A DNA stretch of 34,595 nucleotides from Cladochytrium replicatum (Eukaryota; Chytridiomycota; Chytridiomycetes; Cladochytriales; Cladochytriaceae). Within the stretch, counting starts at the first letter, position 1. Each line of letters opens with the position of its first letter. This document shows positions 1-10,898 of this stretch, one piece after another. Made by a program: the position numbers and the translations under genes. The stretch is taken from the NCBI GenBank assembly GCA_025526935.1, contig JAHLKD010000162.1, positions 1 through 34,595 of the forward strand, in the 5' to 3' direction. The notes below the pieces were generated by a model. The model was not told the DNA's origin. It saw only the letters and a list, made by a program, of their open reading frames with translations, and searched no databases.

Positions 1-2908
1 ACCCCATCCTTCAGACCATTTTGCAGTGACCTGTTCATTTTCTTTAGCTGGCCCAGATCCTCAGGCCACTGTGCCTCCTCCTCTACCTTCTTGGATCTCC
101 CATTGTTAAAGGATGAAGTTATTCGTAAGTCGCACAGAGAAACTGCTAAGATTCTGCTTCCTCCAACATCAGAGGCGCTAACAGCAGCATTGGAACCACT
201 TCAGGTCCCTGTGGGGACTTCTCTTTCTCGTGCAGTGGCCCAGGGAGCAATTGATTCCGCATTTCAAATTATAGTTGATTTTGTTGAGGCAACAGCAGTT
301 CTGACATTGGGACCACCAACACCTCGTCGTAGAGCACCAGCGACGACTCCTTTGCCCCTGAGATTGCTTTGTTGCGTAGTAAGGCTCGTTCAGCATTCCG
401 TGACTATTATTCCCTCTTTCACCACAATTCTTCTGACCCTCTTCTTCCTTTTCTAAGAACTCGCCAACGTGATAGTCACAAAAGCATTCAAATCAGCTCT
501 GAGATCACACAGGCGTAAGACAAAAGCAAATTTTTTTGATGACCCTAGTTCTTCATCAGTGCCTTCTCTTCTGAAACATGTGTCTCATGCTCGGCGCTGC
601 GCTAACTTTCGTACTTCAGCTAATGGTTTAGATTTTGATCCTCAGTCTTTAGCCAAATATTCTGATCATTTTGCTAGTGTCTACAATGCTCAAGCTGCTG
701 ACCCAGTTTCACCTTCAATTGTTCTGTGTGATTTTCAGCTGCCATTGGATGTTGAAGCTTTTGTTCTAGCTATTAGGGACTGCCCTTTGGAGTCTGCCCC
801 GGGTCATGATCGTCTGCCTGCAGAACTTTATCGCCCAATTTCAGCTATTCTTGCTCCATTGTTCTTGCAACTTTCTCAGTCCATTTTTCGCAGTAGTCTT
901 ACACCCACTTCATGGAATCTTGGGCTTTTGCACCCAGTTTGGAAGCAACGTGGTACGCTTGGTGATATTACTAATTATCGCCCCATTACTCTTTCGTGTG
1001 TTGCCCGAAAAATTTTTGAACGAGCTTTGTTGCCACATCTTTATTCTGCTATCACGTCTCAACGCCCACTTGATGCTGCCCAAGCGGGATTTCAGTCACA
1101 CCGCTCGGGAATGGAATGTGTTTTTGGTCTTCAGGCATGTATCTCCCGTGCGTCTAATGCCAAGGTTCCTTGGGTTGCTGGTTTTTAGATATTCAAGCAG
1201 CTTATGACACCACAAATCGTGCAATTCTTTGGGCTGAGCTTCTTTCTAGGGGAGTACCGTTGCCATTTGTTTTTGTTTTGAAGTCTCTGTTTGATTTTTG
1301 TTCTTCCAGAGTGGTTGTTGCAAATTGTTTTTCAGATGCTTTTGATTTGTTTAGAGGTTTGTTTCAAGGTTCTGTTCTCAGTCCACTTCTCTATATCACT
1401 TTTCTTGATCCTCTACCTGGGCTCCTCCGACCATTTGCCCCACCTATAACACTCTTTCATCCTGCCAAACCACGATATAATTCTTTTTTATTTGCAGATG
1501 ATTTGGCCTTGTTTGCAATTACTTTGGATGCTATGCAGGTTCTTCTCTCTGTTTGTGACCAGTTTGCCCAAGCTCGTGGTTTTTCTTTTGCTCCTTTGAA
1601 GTCTGTGATTCTCACAAAAATTCCTATTCCTGCTCATTCGCCTTTGCTTCTTCATGGTCAACCTCTGCCTGTCAAGCCTTCATTTCGTTATCTGGGTTGC
1701 TTTTTTGGAGATACTGGATTTGATGTTTCACTGACTATTTCCCATCGACTTGCCAAAGCGCGCGCAGCTTCTTTTGCTTTGCTTTCTTTTTCAAGGATGT
1801 TTGGTTCTCATTCTCTGGTTGTGGTTCGTCATCTGTTTTTGTCTTTTATTCGACCTACGCTTGAATTTGGTTTATATTTTATTCTTCCCTCTGTTGCTGT
1901 TTGCAAACCAGTTCGGACTTTTATTCACCAATGTTTGTGTCGATTTCTTCGCCTTTCATTTTCCACTTCAATTGCTGGGGTTTTACTGTTTTTTAAGTTT
2001 CCTGACCTTCAGTTTCGGCTTCAATATCTGCAGTTTCAGATGTTTCAACGTTGGCTGGATGATGATCCCCCTGATATGGTTCACTCTATGTTGTCATTCT
2101 TTCTTCACCAGGGAAAGCACTTTCGTTGTTCTCCTGTCCCTTTCAACAATCACTTCCTCTTCCCGGCTGCAAATGTTGTAGTTCCCAAACCTTCTGATGT
2201 TATCGCAAATCACTTTCACCAAGTAGCCTCATCTGCCTATGGTTCTATAGCTGCTAGCTTTGCTCCCCTTGCATCTGCACACCCTCATGCGCTAGCAATT
2301 GCTCCTCCATGCTTCCCTATTTCGTCAATCTTGAGGCTTCTGCAGTATCGCCTTGGACGTTTGTTTTATCACCCCCGCAAGCAGTGTTGTCACTGCCGCA
2401 CTGCAACTCTCTCTAGATCTCATGTTTCAGAATGTTTGCGTCTTGACCTATTGTTGCCTCCTGTTCCTGTTCCTGTTTTACAACTTCCGCTTGACGTTGC
2501 AATTGATAGCCTTCGTCCACTTCGCATTGTCAACCCAGCAAATCTTGCACCGTGGTATCTAGTTTTTCGTTGTCTCCATAAGATTTGGCTTCACTGTATG
2601 GGTCTGCCATTAGAAGTTTCTCCTCCAGACTCCCTCTTTGGCCCTGCATTTGTGGATCTTTGACGTTTTCTTTTCTCATTATTTATTACTCACCTGTTTT
2701 TTTGGCACCTTAGCAGTATCTGACGGGTAGCCACAGGTTTGAGTTTACATTCTCTGTTTTGCTTTGTTGCTTTTCCTTATGCTGCGCGCGCTTCCCTATG
2801 TGCTGGTCCATGACCATCTTGTAAGGCACTTTGGGTGTTGTTTTTTGTTATGCACTGTATGTGCAAAATAAATAATAATATTGTTAAAAAAAAAAAAAAA
2901 AAAAAAAA
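1..2908 (+). mobile_element. Non-LTR (LINE) retrotransposon, copy 1
   Basis: This is the longest LINE copy in the window. Its 5' part, including any endonuclease, lies before base 1. It carries a reverse transcriptase region, a C-terminal CCHC knuckle, a 3' UTR of about 220 bp with AATAAA-like signals near 2868, and a pure A-run of 23 bases at 2886-2908. The 3' UTR includes the tail motif GGTCCATGACC at about 2804, which recurs in other copies. The RT motifs and the CCHC suggest an L1-like or Tad-like clade, but the clade is inferred. It is probably the youngest copy by ORF integrity, yet it is already frameshifted. Confidence 0.9.
91..2663 (+). pseudogene. LINE ORF2 reverse transcriptase, frameshifted (copy 1)
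   Basis: The reading frame is split into at least three pieces (91-about 340; about 340-470 in another frame; 469-1188; 1170-2663). The piece ending at 1188 carries the NYRPITL and QAGF motifs of the RT fingers. The next piece carries LDIQAAYD (first catalytic Asp, near 1187), GLFQGSVLSP (RT motif B region) and FADD (catalytic, 1491-1502). It then runs uninterrupted to a C-terminal C-x2-C-x8-H-x3-C knuckle near residue 400 of that piece. The break at about 1182 falls in a short T-run, so one indel is enough to explain it. The 5' breaks need further indels. It would copy element RNA at the target site if intact; as written it cannot make a full ORF2 product. Confidence 0.85.
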
Positions 2909-4582
2909 CTTCTTTGGGCTGAGCTTCTTTATAGGGGAGTACCGTTGCCATTTGTTTTTGTTTTGAAGTCTCTGTTTGATTTTTGTTCTTCCAGAGTGGT
3001 TGTTGCAAATTGTTTTTCAGATGCTTTTGATTTGTTTAGAGGTTTGTTTCAAGGTTCTGTTCTCAGTCCACTTCTCTATATCACTTTTCTTGATCCTCTA
3101 CCTGGGCTCCTCCGACCATTTGCCCCACCTATAACACTCTTTCATCCTGCCAAACCACGATATAATTCTTTTTTATTTGCAGATGATTTGGCCTTGTTTG
3201 CACTTACTTTGGATGCTATGCAGGTTCTTCTCTCTGTTTGTGACCAGTTTGCCCAAGCTCATGGTTTTTCTTTTGCTCCTTTGAAGTCTGTGATTCTCAC
3301 AAAAATTCCTATTCCTGCTCATTCACCTTTGCTTCTTCATGGTCAAACTCTGCCTGTCAAGCCTTCATTTCGTTATCTGGGTTGCTTTTTTGGAGATACT
3401 GGATTTGATGTGTCACTGACTATTTCCCATCGACTTGCCAAAGCGCGCGCAGCTTCTTTTGCTTTGCTTTCTTTTTCAAGGATGTTTAGTTCTCATTCTC
3501 TGGTTGTGGTTCGTCATTTGTTTTTGTCTTTTATTCGACCTACGCTTGAATTTGGTTTATATTTTATTCTTCCCTCTGTTGCTGTTTGCAAACCAGTTCG
3601 GACTTTTATTCACCAATGTTTGTGTCGATTTCTTCGCCTTTCATTTTCTACTTCAATTGCTGGGGTTTTACTGTTTTTAAGTTTCCTGACCTTCAGTTTC
3701 GGCTTCAATATCTGCAGTTTCAGATGTTTCAACGTTGGCTGGATGATGATGCCCCTGATATGGTTCACTCTATGTTGTCATTCTTTCTTTACCAGGGAAA
3801 GCACTTTCGTTGTTCTCCTGTCCCTTTCAACAATCACTTCCTCTTCCCGGCTGCAAATGTTGTAGTTCCCAAACCTTCTGATGTTATCGCAAATCACTTT
3901 CACCAAGTAGCCTCATCTGCCTATGGTTCTATAGCTGCTAGCTTTGCTCCCCTTGCATCTGCACACCCTCATGCGCTAGCAATTGCTCCTCCATGCTTCC
4001 CTATTTCGTCAATCTTGAGGCTTCTGCAGTATCGCCTTGGACATTTGTTTTATCACCCCCGCAAGCAGTGTTGTCACTGCCGCACTGCAACTCTCTCTAG
4101 ATCTCATGTTTCAGAATGTCTGCGTCTTGACCTATTGTTGCCTCCTGTTCCTGTTCCTGTTTTACAACTTCCGCTTGACGTTGCAATTGATAGCCTTCGT
4201 CCACTTCGCATTGTCAACCCAGTGAATCTTGCACCGTGGTATCTAGTTTTTCGTTGTCTCCATAAGATTTGGCTTCACTGTATGGGTCTGCCATTAGAAG
4301 TTTCTCCTCCAGACTCCCTCTTTGGCCCTGCATTTGTGGATCTTTAACGGTTTCTTTTTTATTATTTATTACTCACCTGTTTTTTTGGCACCTTAGCAGT
4401 ATCTGACGGGTAGCCACAGGTTTGAGTTTACATTCTCTGTTTTGCTTTGTTGCTTTTCCTTATGCTGCGCGCGCTTTTCCCTATGTGCTGGTCCATGACC
4501 ATCTTGTAAGGCACTTTGGGTGTTGTTTTTTGTTATGCATTGTATGTGCAAAATAAATAATAATATTGTTAAAAAAAAAAAA
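2909..4582 (+). mobile_element. 5'-truncated LINE copy 2
   Basis: This copy is nearly identical to copy 1 from about 1225 onward, including the complete 3' UTR. It begins exactly where the poly(A) of copy 1 ends and terminates in its own run of 12 A (4571-4582). The truncation lies inside the RT palm, as expected for incomplete target-primed reverse transcription. The high similarity to copy 1 indicates that both belong to the same recent family. The A-run plus C found on both sides may be part of a target-site duplication. Confidence 0.9.
2945..4347 (+). pseudogene. LINE reverse transcriptase C-terminal part, frameshifted (copy 2)
   Basis: The RT palm from motif B through FADD (3176-3187) is open to about 3675. 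There the T-run that is six long in copy 1 (near 1989) is five long here, and the frame shifts. The C-terminal region then continues in the frame that ends at 4347, with the same CCHC knuckle as copy 1. The N-terminal RT motifs are missing because of the 5' truncation, so this copy is dead. Confidence 0.85.
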
Positions 4583-5233
4583 CTTCATCCGTTGATGTTG
4601 CATTTTCAGTCTTTAGCTGTTGCACATAATGGACCAATTGCAGTTTAGTTTGCCCCTGTCCGCAATTTGAAACTTCGCCACCCTTTGTTGCTACCCCCAC
4701 ACCAACATCTCCCAACAGTATGTCTTCGTTTGTTCCTGCTATATCGGCTTGGCCACCTGTTTCCAAACCCCCGACCTTATTGCAGGAACTGTCATGATGC
4801 CCCTGAAGTGTCGCGTGCCCATGTCTCTGTGTGTCTACATTTGCGTGCTAGTTTGTCTGCTAGTTTTGATCTAGGCCCGCCTGACGATCCCCGCCTACCT
4901 CTTGACATTGCAATTGATATGCTTTCACCACGGCCTTTTTATCCTTTGCCTGCTTTTTCCCAGTGGGTTCTTGTTCTTCGTGCACTTAACCGCATTTGGT
5001 CAAACTGTCTTGGTTATGAGTTAGTTTGTCTCCAGCTCCTGATTGTATCTTGTCTGCTTTTGTTGATTTGGATATGCCTTAGTGTTTTGAAACATTTTAC
5101 TTTTCCTACGGCTCGCACGGCTTCCCATGTGCTGCCAATTTACATGTATTTTTCCACTTGTATTTGGATTTTGCACCAGCGGGTGATATGTATTGGTTGG
5201 GCAATAAATACATACTATGAAGTTCAAAAAAAA
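4583..5233 (+). mobile_element. 5'-truncated LINE copy 3, related but distinct family
   Basis: An open frame near 4730-5010 encodes the C-terminal LINE region, with RLGHLF followed by a C-x2-C-x9-H-x3-C knuckle and a segment similar to the DVAID...HKIW region of copy 1. The 3' UTR is different: it lacks the GGTCCATGACC tail and ends in an AATAAA (about 5202) and eight A (5226-5233). The copy starts directly after the poly(A) of copy 2. It represents a second LINE subfamily. Confidence 0.75.
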
Positions 5234-5276
5234 TATCTGGATATCTTGTGCATATTATTATAATCAATTAATTCCT

Positions 5277-5397
5277 CACCAAAGTTAGTGTTGATTTCTT
5301 TGCCGTTCATTTTCCACTTCAATTGCAAACCAGTTTGGACTTTTATTCACCAAAGTTTGTGTAGATTTCTTCGTCTTTCATTTTCCACTTCAGTTGC
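5277..5397 (+). repeat. 71-bp imperfect tandem duplication inside LINE copy 4
   Basis: The segment reading CACCAAAGTT...CATTTTCCACTTCAATTG occurs twice in a row with a spacing of 71 bp (the CATTTTCCACTTC cores start at 5308 and 5379). It is present once in copies 1 and 2, so it arose within copy 4. Confidence 0.65.
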
Positions 5398-5603
5398 GGG
5401 GTTTTGCTGTTTTTTAAGTTTCCTGACCTTAAGTTTCGGCTTCAATATCTGCAGTTTCAGATGTTTCAACGTTGGTAGGATGATGATGCCCCTGATATGG
5501 TTCACTCTATGTTGTCATCTTTCTTCACCAGGGAAAGCACTTTCGTTGTTCTCGTGTTCCTTTCAACAATCCCTTCCTCTTCCCAGCAGCACTCAAACCT
5601 TTA

Positions 5604-5918
5604 TGTTGAATGGCTTGTGAATAACCCACTACGCTAGCTTTGTTGTTTTCCAAAAGTTTTATTTCTGTTTCTATTTCGGCTTCATGTTCTTCGACGACAG
5701 TTCAAAAGCCAGCGTTCCAGAAAATTCCGGATCACCAGCAAACTTGAAGGGGACTTACCAAAGGAGGAAGGAGAGCGCCGCTGCTGACGTGGCAAGGACA
5801 AATTAAGGGAGGCTTTGTTGGGAATGGGAGAACCTATAAAAGGTGTGAGTCTTAAGCTTCCAATACATCGAACAAGTACCTCTTATCTGATCTTACCTGC
5901 CTACGACGAAATTCTACA
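5604..5918 (+). mobile_element. Probable solo LTR (Copia/Gypsy type)
   Basis: This is a 315-bp block with no LINE homology, placed inside LINE copy 4. Its ends are TGTTGAA and TTCTACA, the TG...CA termini of an LTR, and the terminal seven bases are inverted repeats with one mismatch. Inside, at 5835, there is a TATAAAA box followed by a pyrimidine-rich, CATC-rich segment, as in an LTR U3/R region. No clean target-site duplication flanks it (CTTTA versus TATGG). Either it formed by recombination between two insertions, or flanking sequence was lost. Confidence 0.6.
5835..5841 (+). promoter_or_regulatory. TATA box within the solo LTR
   Basis: TATAAAA lies about 80 bp before the 3' end of the putative LTR, the expected place for the U3 promoter. 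No downstream element ORF remains, so any transcript would run into LINE copy 4. Confidence 0.5.
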
Positions 5919-6580
5919 TATGGTTCTATAGCTGCTAGCTTTGCTCCCCTTGCATCTGCCCCACCGTCATGCGCTAGCAATTGCTCTTCCATGCTTCCCT
6001 ATTTCGTCAATCTTGAGGCTTCTGCAGTATCGTCTTGGACGTTTGTTTTATCACCCCCACAAACAGTGTTGTCGCTGCCGCGCTGTATCTCTCTCTAGAT
6101 CTCATGTTTCAGAATGTTTGTGTTGTGACCTACTGTTGCCTCCTGTTCCTGTTCCTGTTTTACAGCTTCCGCTTGATGTTGCAATTGATATGCTTTGTCC
6201 ACTTCGCATCGTCAACCCAGCAAATCTTTTAAAGTTGGTATCTTGATTTTCGGTGTCTTCATAAGATTTGGCTTCACTGTATGGGTCTGCCATTAGAAGT
6301 TTCTCGTCCAGACTCCCTCTTTGGCCCTGCATTTGTGGATCGTTAACGTTTTCTTGTTTCATTATTTATTGCTCACCTGTTTTTTTGGCACCTTAGCAGT
6401 ATCTGACGGGTAGCCACAGGTTTGAGTTTACTTTCTCTGTTTTTCTTTGTTCCTTTTCCTTATGCTGTGCACGCTTCCCTATGTGCTGGTCCATGACCAT
6501 CTTGTAAGGCACTTTGGCTGTTGTTTTTTGTTATGCATTGTATGTGCAAAAAAAGAAATAATATTGTTAAAAAAACAAAA

Positions 6581-7775
6581 TTCTATAGCCAATCCTTTGA
6601 CATATCATTTGCACTGTCCATCGCAACTGTGAGCCTTGTACCCCTGCTGCCCTTCTTTTCACCTCTGCTCCTCTCTCCCTTAGCTCTCCATTGACCCTCT
6701 CAACTGTTTCTCTTCTGAGCAGTCTGCTGACTAGCAGGGGGTACTCCTCTGCTCATCCCTTATCTCTCTCACTTACCTCTGCTCTGCCTTCTGACTTTGC
6801 AAGTTCCCTGACCTTCCTAAAGTGCTCTGCGTATCTTTTGCTCCTCCCTTGCTGCTATCTCCCCTGCTGCCCTCGACCCTGATCTGCTTCCAACTGCCGT
6901 CTCCCCAACTTCTCCTCCACAATTACACGTCCACCAGCACTCCCCCTGGTGCCACCCACACTGCCACCACCACTCTTGACAGTTCAGCCACCTGCTCCGC
7001 TCCATCTCCAGCCTCATCACTATCCGCCTATGATTCCATGAATGAGCTTACTGTTCGCACTTCCGACCAAATCTTTCACTACTCTCTGATTTTCTGGTTT
7101 TGCTCGTCGCCCAATCAGGGACCTTCATGTGCTGCTTTGCAAACCTCTTCCATATACCGCTTACCATGGCATCCGCTACATCTCATTGCTCGGCTCTGAT
7201 TCTGTTGAATTACTTTGTTGTTCTTATGCTGCTGATCTGATCCACAAACACTTGTCTGGTCGAGAAATCTCTGATTTGGATGTGTCTCCTTCTTCGTATG
7301 CTGCCAGTTCCGACTCTCTGCAATGCTATGACTCTAAGGCTCCATCAAAGTGCCAAGGTGATTGCTAAGAGTCTGCGCCAGCTGTTGCATTGTTCTACCG
7401 CAATCTTGTTGATCTGTCTCATCTTTCTACGCTGTTGCATCTCGCTCGATTGTATGCCCGCTCGATGCCTGCTCGATGCCCGCTCGATGACCTTGACTTC
7501 TGACCTTCATTTGACCCAGTGATTTGCTCTTTGCTATTATATTCTTCGCATTGTTGAGTGTTCTTTCTTTTCTTTATCACACCTGTATTTCACACCAGAG
7601 CAGAGCCTGATGGGTAGTCACATGAAAGAGTTTTATGATCTCTGATTTCTATTCGCTTTGCCCTCCAACTTGCGCGCTCCCTTATGTGCTGGTCCACAGC
7701 CATCTTGTAAGGCGCTTTGGTGTTGTTTATTGTTATGCATGTGTGCAAAATAAAGAAACAATATTATTAAAAAAA
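6581..7775 (+). mobile_element. LINE-tailed element, copy 5 (body unrecognised)
   Basis: The last 200 bp or so carry the tail shared with copies 1, 2 and 4: CTGATGGGTAG, CACA, GGTCCACAGCC, CATCTTGTAAGGC, and a final AATAAAG-type signal plus A-run (7769-7775). The upstream body of nearly 1 kb is CT-rich, holds no long open frame and shows no clear RT motif. It may be a diverged LINE C-terminal region or a non-autonomous element that borrows the LINE tail. The 5' limit is set only by the preceding A-tail. Confidence 0.55.
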
Positions 7776-7819
7776 GTACAAAAACCAAAAATATAAATGG
7801 CATTATTCAAAGAACGGTT

Positions 7820-8698
7820 TACTTCTTTTGCTCTTCAAAAATAGTTTACTTCTTTGCTCATCTTGGGTTCTCACAAATGTTTGGATCTCATTCCCTTGTT
7901 GTTCGTCATTAGTTCTGGTCGTTTGTTATGCTCTTAGTTTGGCCTTTACCTTTTTCTCCCCTCTGTTGCTGTGTGTAAACCAGTTCAGACTTTATTCACC
8001 AATGTCTGTGCTGCTTTCTTACAATGTAAAGACACCATCTGCGCACATGGAGACTTCTGGTTGACAGCAAACCAAAACAGAACAGAATGCTAGATACGTT
8101 GGTGTATTGTAACAAGGTAGGAGGAATTCAATGAGGCAGTGTTGTCACACAGATCAATAATAACGAGCCAACTTTATAGCGAATAAAATATGAGGAGTTA
8201 GAAAATAATCCACGTGTAAGAAGTGTTTCCTTACATTTAGACGCACTTTCTTAACTTCAATTGTTCGAGTGTTGTTATTTTTCAGGTTTCCTGATCTTCA
8301 CTTGTGACTTCAGTATCTTCAGTTTCACACGTATCAACGTTGGGTTGGATGAAGATGCCCCTGATATGGTTCATCCTTCGTTGTCATTCTTTGCTCTCCA
8401 AGAAAAGAATTTTCATTGTTCCCTGTACTCTTCAACAACCCCTGCCTCTTTCCACCAGCCAACATCATGGTCCCAAACCTCTGATGTTACTGCAAATACT
8501 TCCATCAATTATCATCATTTGTCTACGGTGCTGTTGCTGTCAGCTTGCTCCCTCACCTCTGCTACTAGCAGTTGCTCTCGAACAATCTTGAGGCTTTTGC
8601 AATATCATCTTGGACGTTTGTTTGACCACTCTGGAAGCAGAATCTTGCGCCAAGGCTAGTAGTGTTTTGCTGTCTTCCTAAGATTTGGCTTCATTCTT
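7820..8698 (+). mobile_element. LINE copy 6, highly decayed
   Basis: Patchy similarity to copy 1 is visible. The 7870-8020 part resembles 1797-1940 (GTTTGGATCTCATTC, AACCAGTTCAGAC). The 8246-8600 part resembles about 1990-2360 (TTTCCTGATCTTCA, GATGCCCCTGATATGGTTCA, ATCTTGAGGCTTTTGCA). The 8642-8698 part resembles about 2540-2595. All frames are broken, the 3' tail is missing, and unrelated sequence interrupts it at about 8022-8240. This is the oldest copy of the array and borders the first host gene. Confidence 0.65.
8022..8240. mobile_element. Possible MITE inserted in LINE copy 6
   Basis: About 219 bp without LINE similarity interrupt copy 6. Its left edge reads CAATGTAAAGACACC and its right edge GTGTTTCCTTACATT, which are imperfect terminal inverted repeats. 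A TA dinucleotide stands outside each end. This resembles a small Tc1/mariner-like MITE, but the inverted repeats are short and imperfect and no second copy is in the window. Confidence 0.3.
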
Positions 8699-8891
8699 GC
8701 ACTCATCAGAATTGCTGTGCGTAACTTTTTTTAATTTGTTTTCAAATTCTCCTTCCCCACGCGAGTCTCAAAACCGACAACTTTCTCCTGGAAGGAAAGA
8801 AGGACCGAGTTGCTTCTGTTGGAACTTTGACAACCTGCCCGTCCACTTTCAATCACAAGAAGCAGTGCAGCCCATCGCTTCTCTCTCTAAA

Positions 8892-10898
8892 ATGCCTGAA
8901 GCTGGACAACCCACCAACAACAATGACGGTGCCCCTGTGCCCGTTGAGCGAGCCAACGCAAAGAGGAAACCCAAAATCAACCCTGTCCTGCTTGGAATTA
9001 GAAGGACTCCACCGAAACCCGTTATGCCCTTGAACGGCCTCTCCATCGTCGAACAGGTTTGCTGTTCCTCCGTACGTCATTGAGTCTCTATGTCTCAAAC
9101 TGTATTTTCTCTTCAGTTCTTCTTCAAGTCTCCGCCCGAACGTCCGCAGGTTATTATCGGCGGGTGCATGCGACTTCGTCTGCCGCCTGCTGTAACTCAC
9201 TTTAGCATTCCGCGGGTTGTGGCTCTCCTCAAGAAATCGGCGGCACACCACCACCGGCTTTCTTGCTATATTGACCCCGCAACCGCTACGACGCACCCGC
9301 TTGCGGACACTGCAGACAAACTCCCGCTCAACATTGCAGTTGCTACCCGTACCACTCACCGCAAACTCACTCGCTTACTCCGTGCAGCACTCAACACCAA
9401 CTTTGATACTTCCAACACTTCACGCCCGCTCTGGCGCTGCGTCCTCCTAGTCCCAGAATCTGCTCTGAAAGAGTTTGAGCACCTTCCACAGTCGCCCGAC
9501 TTTACGATTGTCCGTGATGACATCCCTGAGGACAACCTCCCCGACCCCGAAGCTCCAGAGCCGTTCGTCGACACTCCGGAAGGAGGTATCTTTTTCGAAG
9601 CGGTCTTTGCGTTCCACCACTGCCTCGGCGATGGTCTGTGCCTCTACACTTTCTCAAAGACCATTTTCTCGGAAATGCTCGCCGAAAATTTCTTGGCCGA
9701 GAAACTCGATATCTCGACCGTCCAGGTGAACACTGAGCCGCCGCCCGTCATGGACAATTTGCTCGAACCGGCGTTCTGGCAAGTCGCGCCCGCCGCAGTC
9801 TCTTTCCTCGCTGGATACGCCAAAGGATTCTCAAAGAACAGGTTCAAGCAGATTCGAAAGGCGATTAATATGGAAGAGGAAGCCTTTGACACGGAAAAGG
9901 ACGGCGCTACTGTGGACGCTCCTGCGGCCTCATCGTCCTCCGCTGCTGTCACTGCGGCTGGCAACACTACACTGGTGGTTCCTGCTACAGGTGCCCTCTC
10001 TACTTCAAACTCGTCTGCGGCTCTGCTCCCTGAACCCAACCCATTGTCCCAGACATCCGCCCGGCTCCTCACTTATCCGTCGTCCCTGATCACGGCATTA
10101 AGAGAAACATGCCGTGCGAACGGTACCTCTATAACATCACTTCTCCTGATCGCATCGCTCGCATCCACACTCACCGCTCTCTCTTCGCACTCCGCTCCGC
10201 CCAAAACGCAAGGATACGTCCTCACGACGTCGTTCAGACACTTGATCCCGGGGTCCGAGCTGATCTACGGTGGCGACAAGCAGTCCGACCCTTCCATGGC
10301 GGTGTTTGGCGGCTACGCCGGCGCGGCGATGAAGTCCTCGCTCAAGATGCTTGACTCGTCGGACTTGTTTGAGCGCGCGAGGTCGGTGAAAGGCGCAACT
10401 GCTGCGGCGTTCAAGGACTCCCTGGGTCGTGCGATGCTGGTGAATTACGTGTACCGTCGCAAGTGGCTGTGGAACATGATCCAGAAGTACTCTTCGGGGC
10501 TCAGGGGCAAAGTCGAGCGGTCGTTCTCGATCGAGCTGGCGAACCTGGGGGTGTGGGAGTACCATACTGCGTCGCCCACGGCGCCGGCGGAAGATAATAG
10601 GGTGAGGCTGTATTCGTTCTGGGGAGCGGCGAACTCGAGCTTTGATGGCGCGCGGGGGTTCTTCAACGTTGGGAGCGTGACGCTTGGTGGGGATATGAGC
10701 CTCGCTGTGAGCTATGATGTTGGTGTCGTGGGCGAGGACAGGGCGAAGGTGTTTGTGGAGACGCTGGACGAGATTCTGAGGAAGGTTGCGGCGAGAGGTG
10801 GCGCAAAGGGGAGGATGTCGGTTGCGGAGGCTAGAGGGGTTGAGGCTAGCGGTGACAGTTCTCGGGCGAAGAAGGGGAGGAAGGACAAGAGCAAATAG
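8892..10898 (+). CDS. HHxxxDG acyltransferase (alcohol acetyltransferase / condensation-domain-like)
   Basis: Two exons, join(8892..9056, 9117..10898), encode 648 aa. The 60-bp phase-0 intron has GT...CAG borders, and the frame is continuous across it (NGLSIVEQ then FFFK). Residues 222-228 read HHCLGDG, the HHxxxDG catalytic motif of the condensation/acetyltransferase superfamily, whose first step deprotonates the acceptor alcohol or amine. The overall layout (short N-terminal LSxxEQ start, HHxxxDG near residue 220, long C-terminal half) fits fungal alcohol acetyltransferase-like proteins. A low-complexity Ala/Ser/Thr insert lies at about residues 325-365. The C-terminus is Lys-rich. No signal peptide or clear membrane segment is visible. 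The start was chosen because it begins the conserved frame directly after a pyrimidine-rich leader. Substrate unknown. Confidence 0.8.

Larger units (their letters stand above)
5277..6580 (+). mobile_element. LINE copy 4, decayed and split by an LTR
   Basis: Two blocks match copy 1: 5277-5603 (equivalent to about 1897-2190) and 5919-6580 (equivalent to about 2238-2890). The second block includes the CCHC region, the stop area and the full shared 3' UTR with an impure A-tail. A solo LTR (5604-5918) separates them. About 45 bp of LINE sequence is missing at the junction. Several frameshifts and a deletion near 6230 show that this copy is older than copies 1 and 2. Confidence 0.8.
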
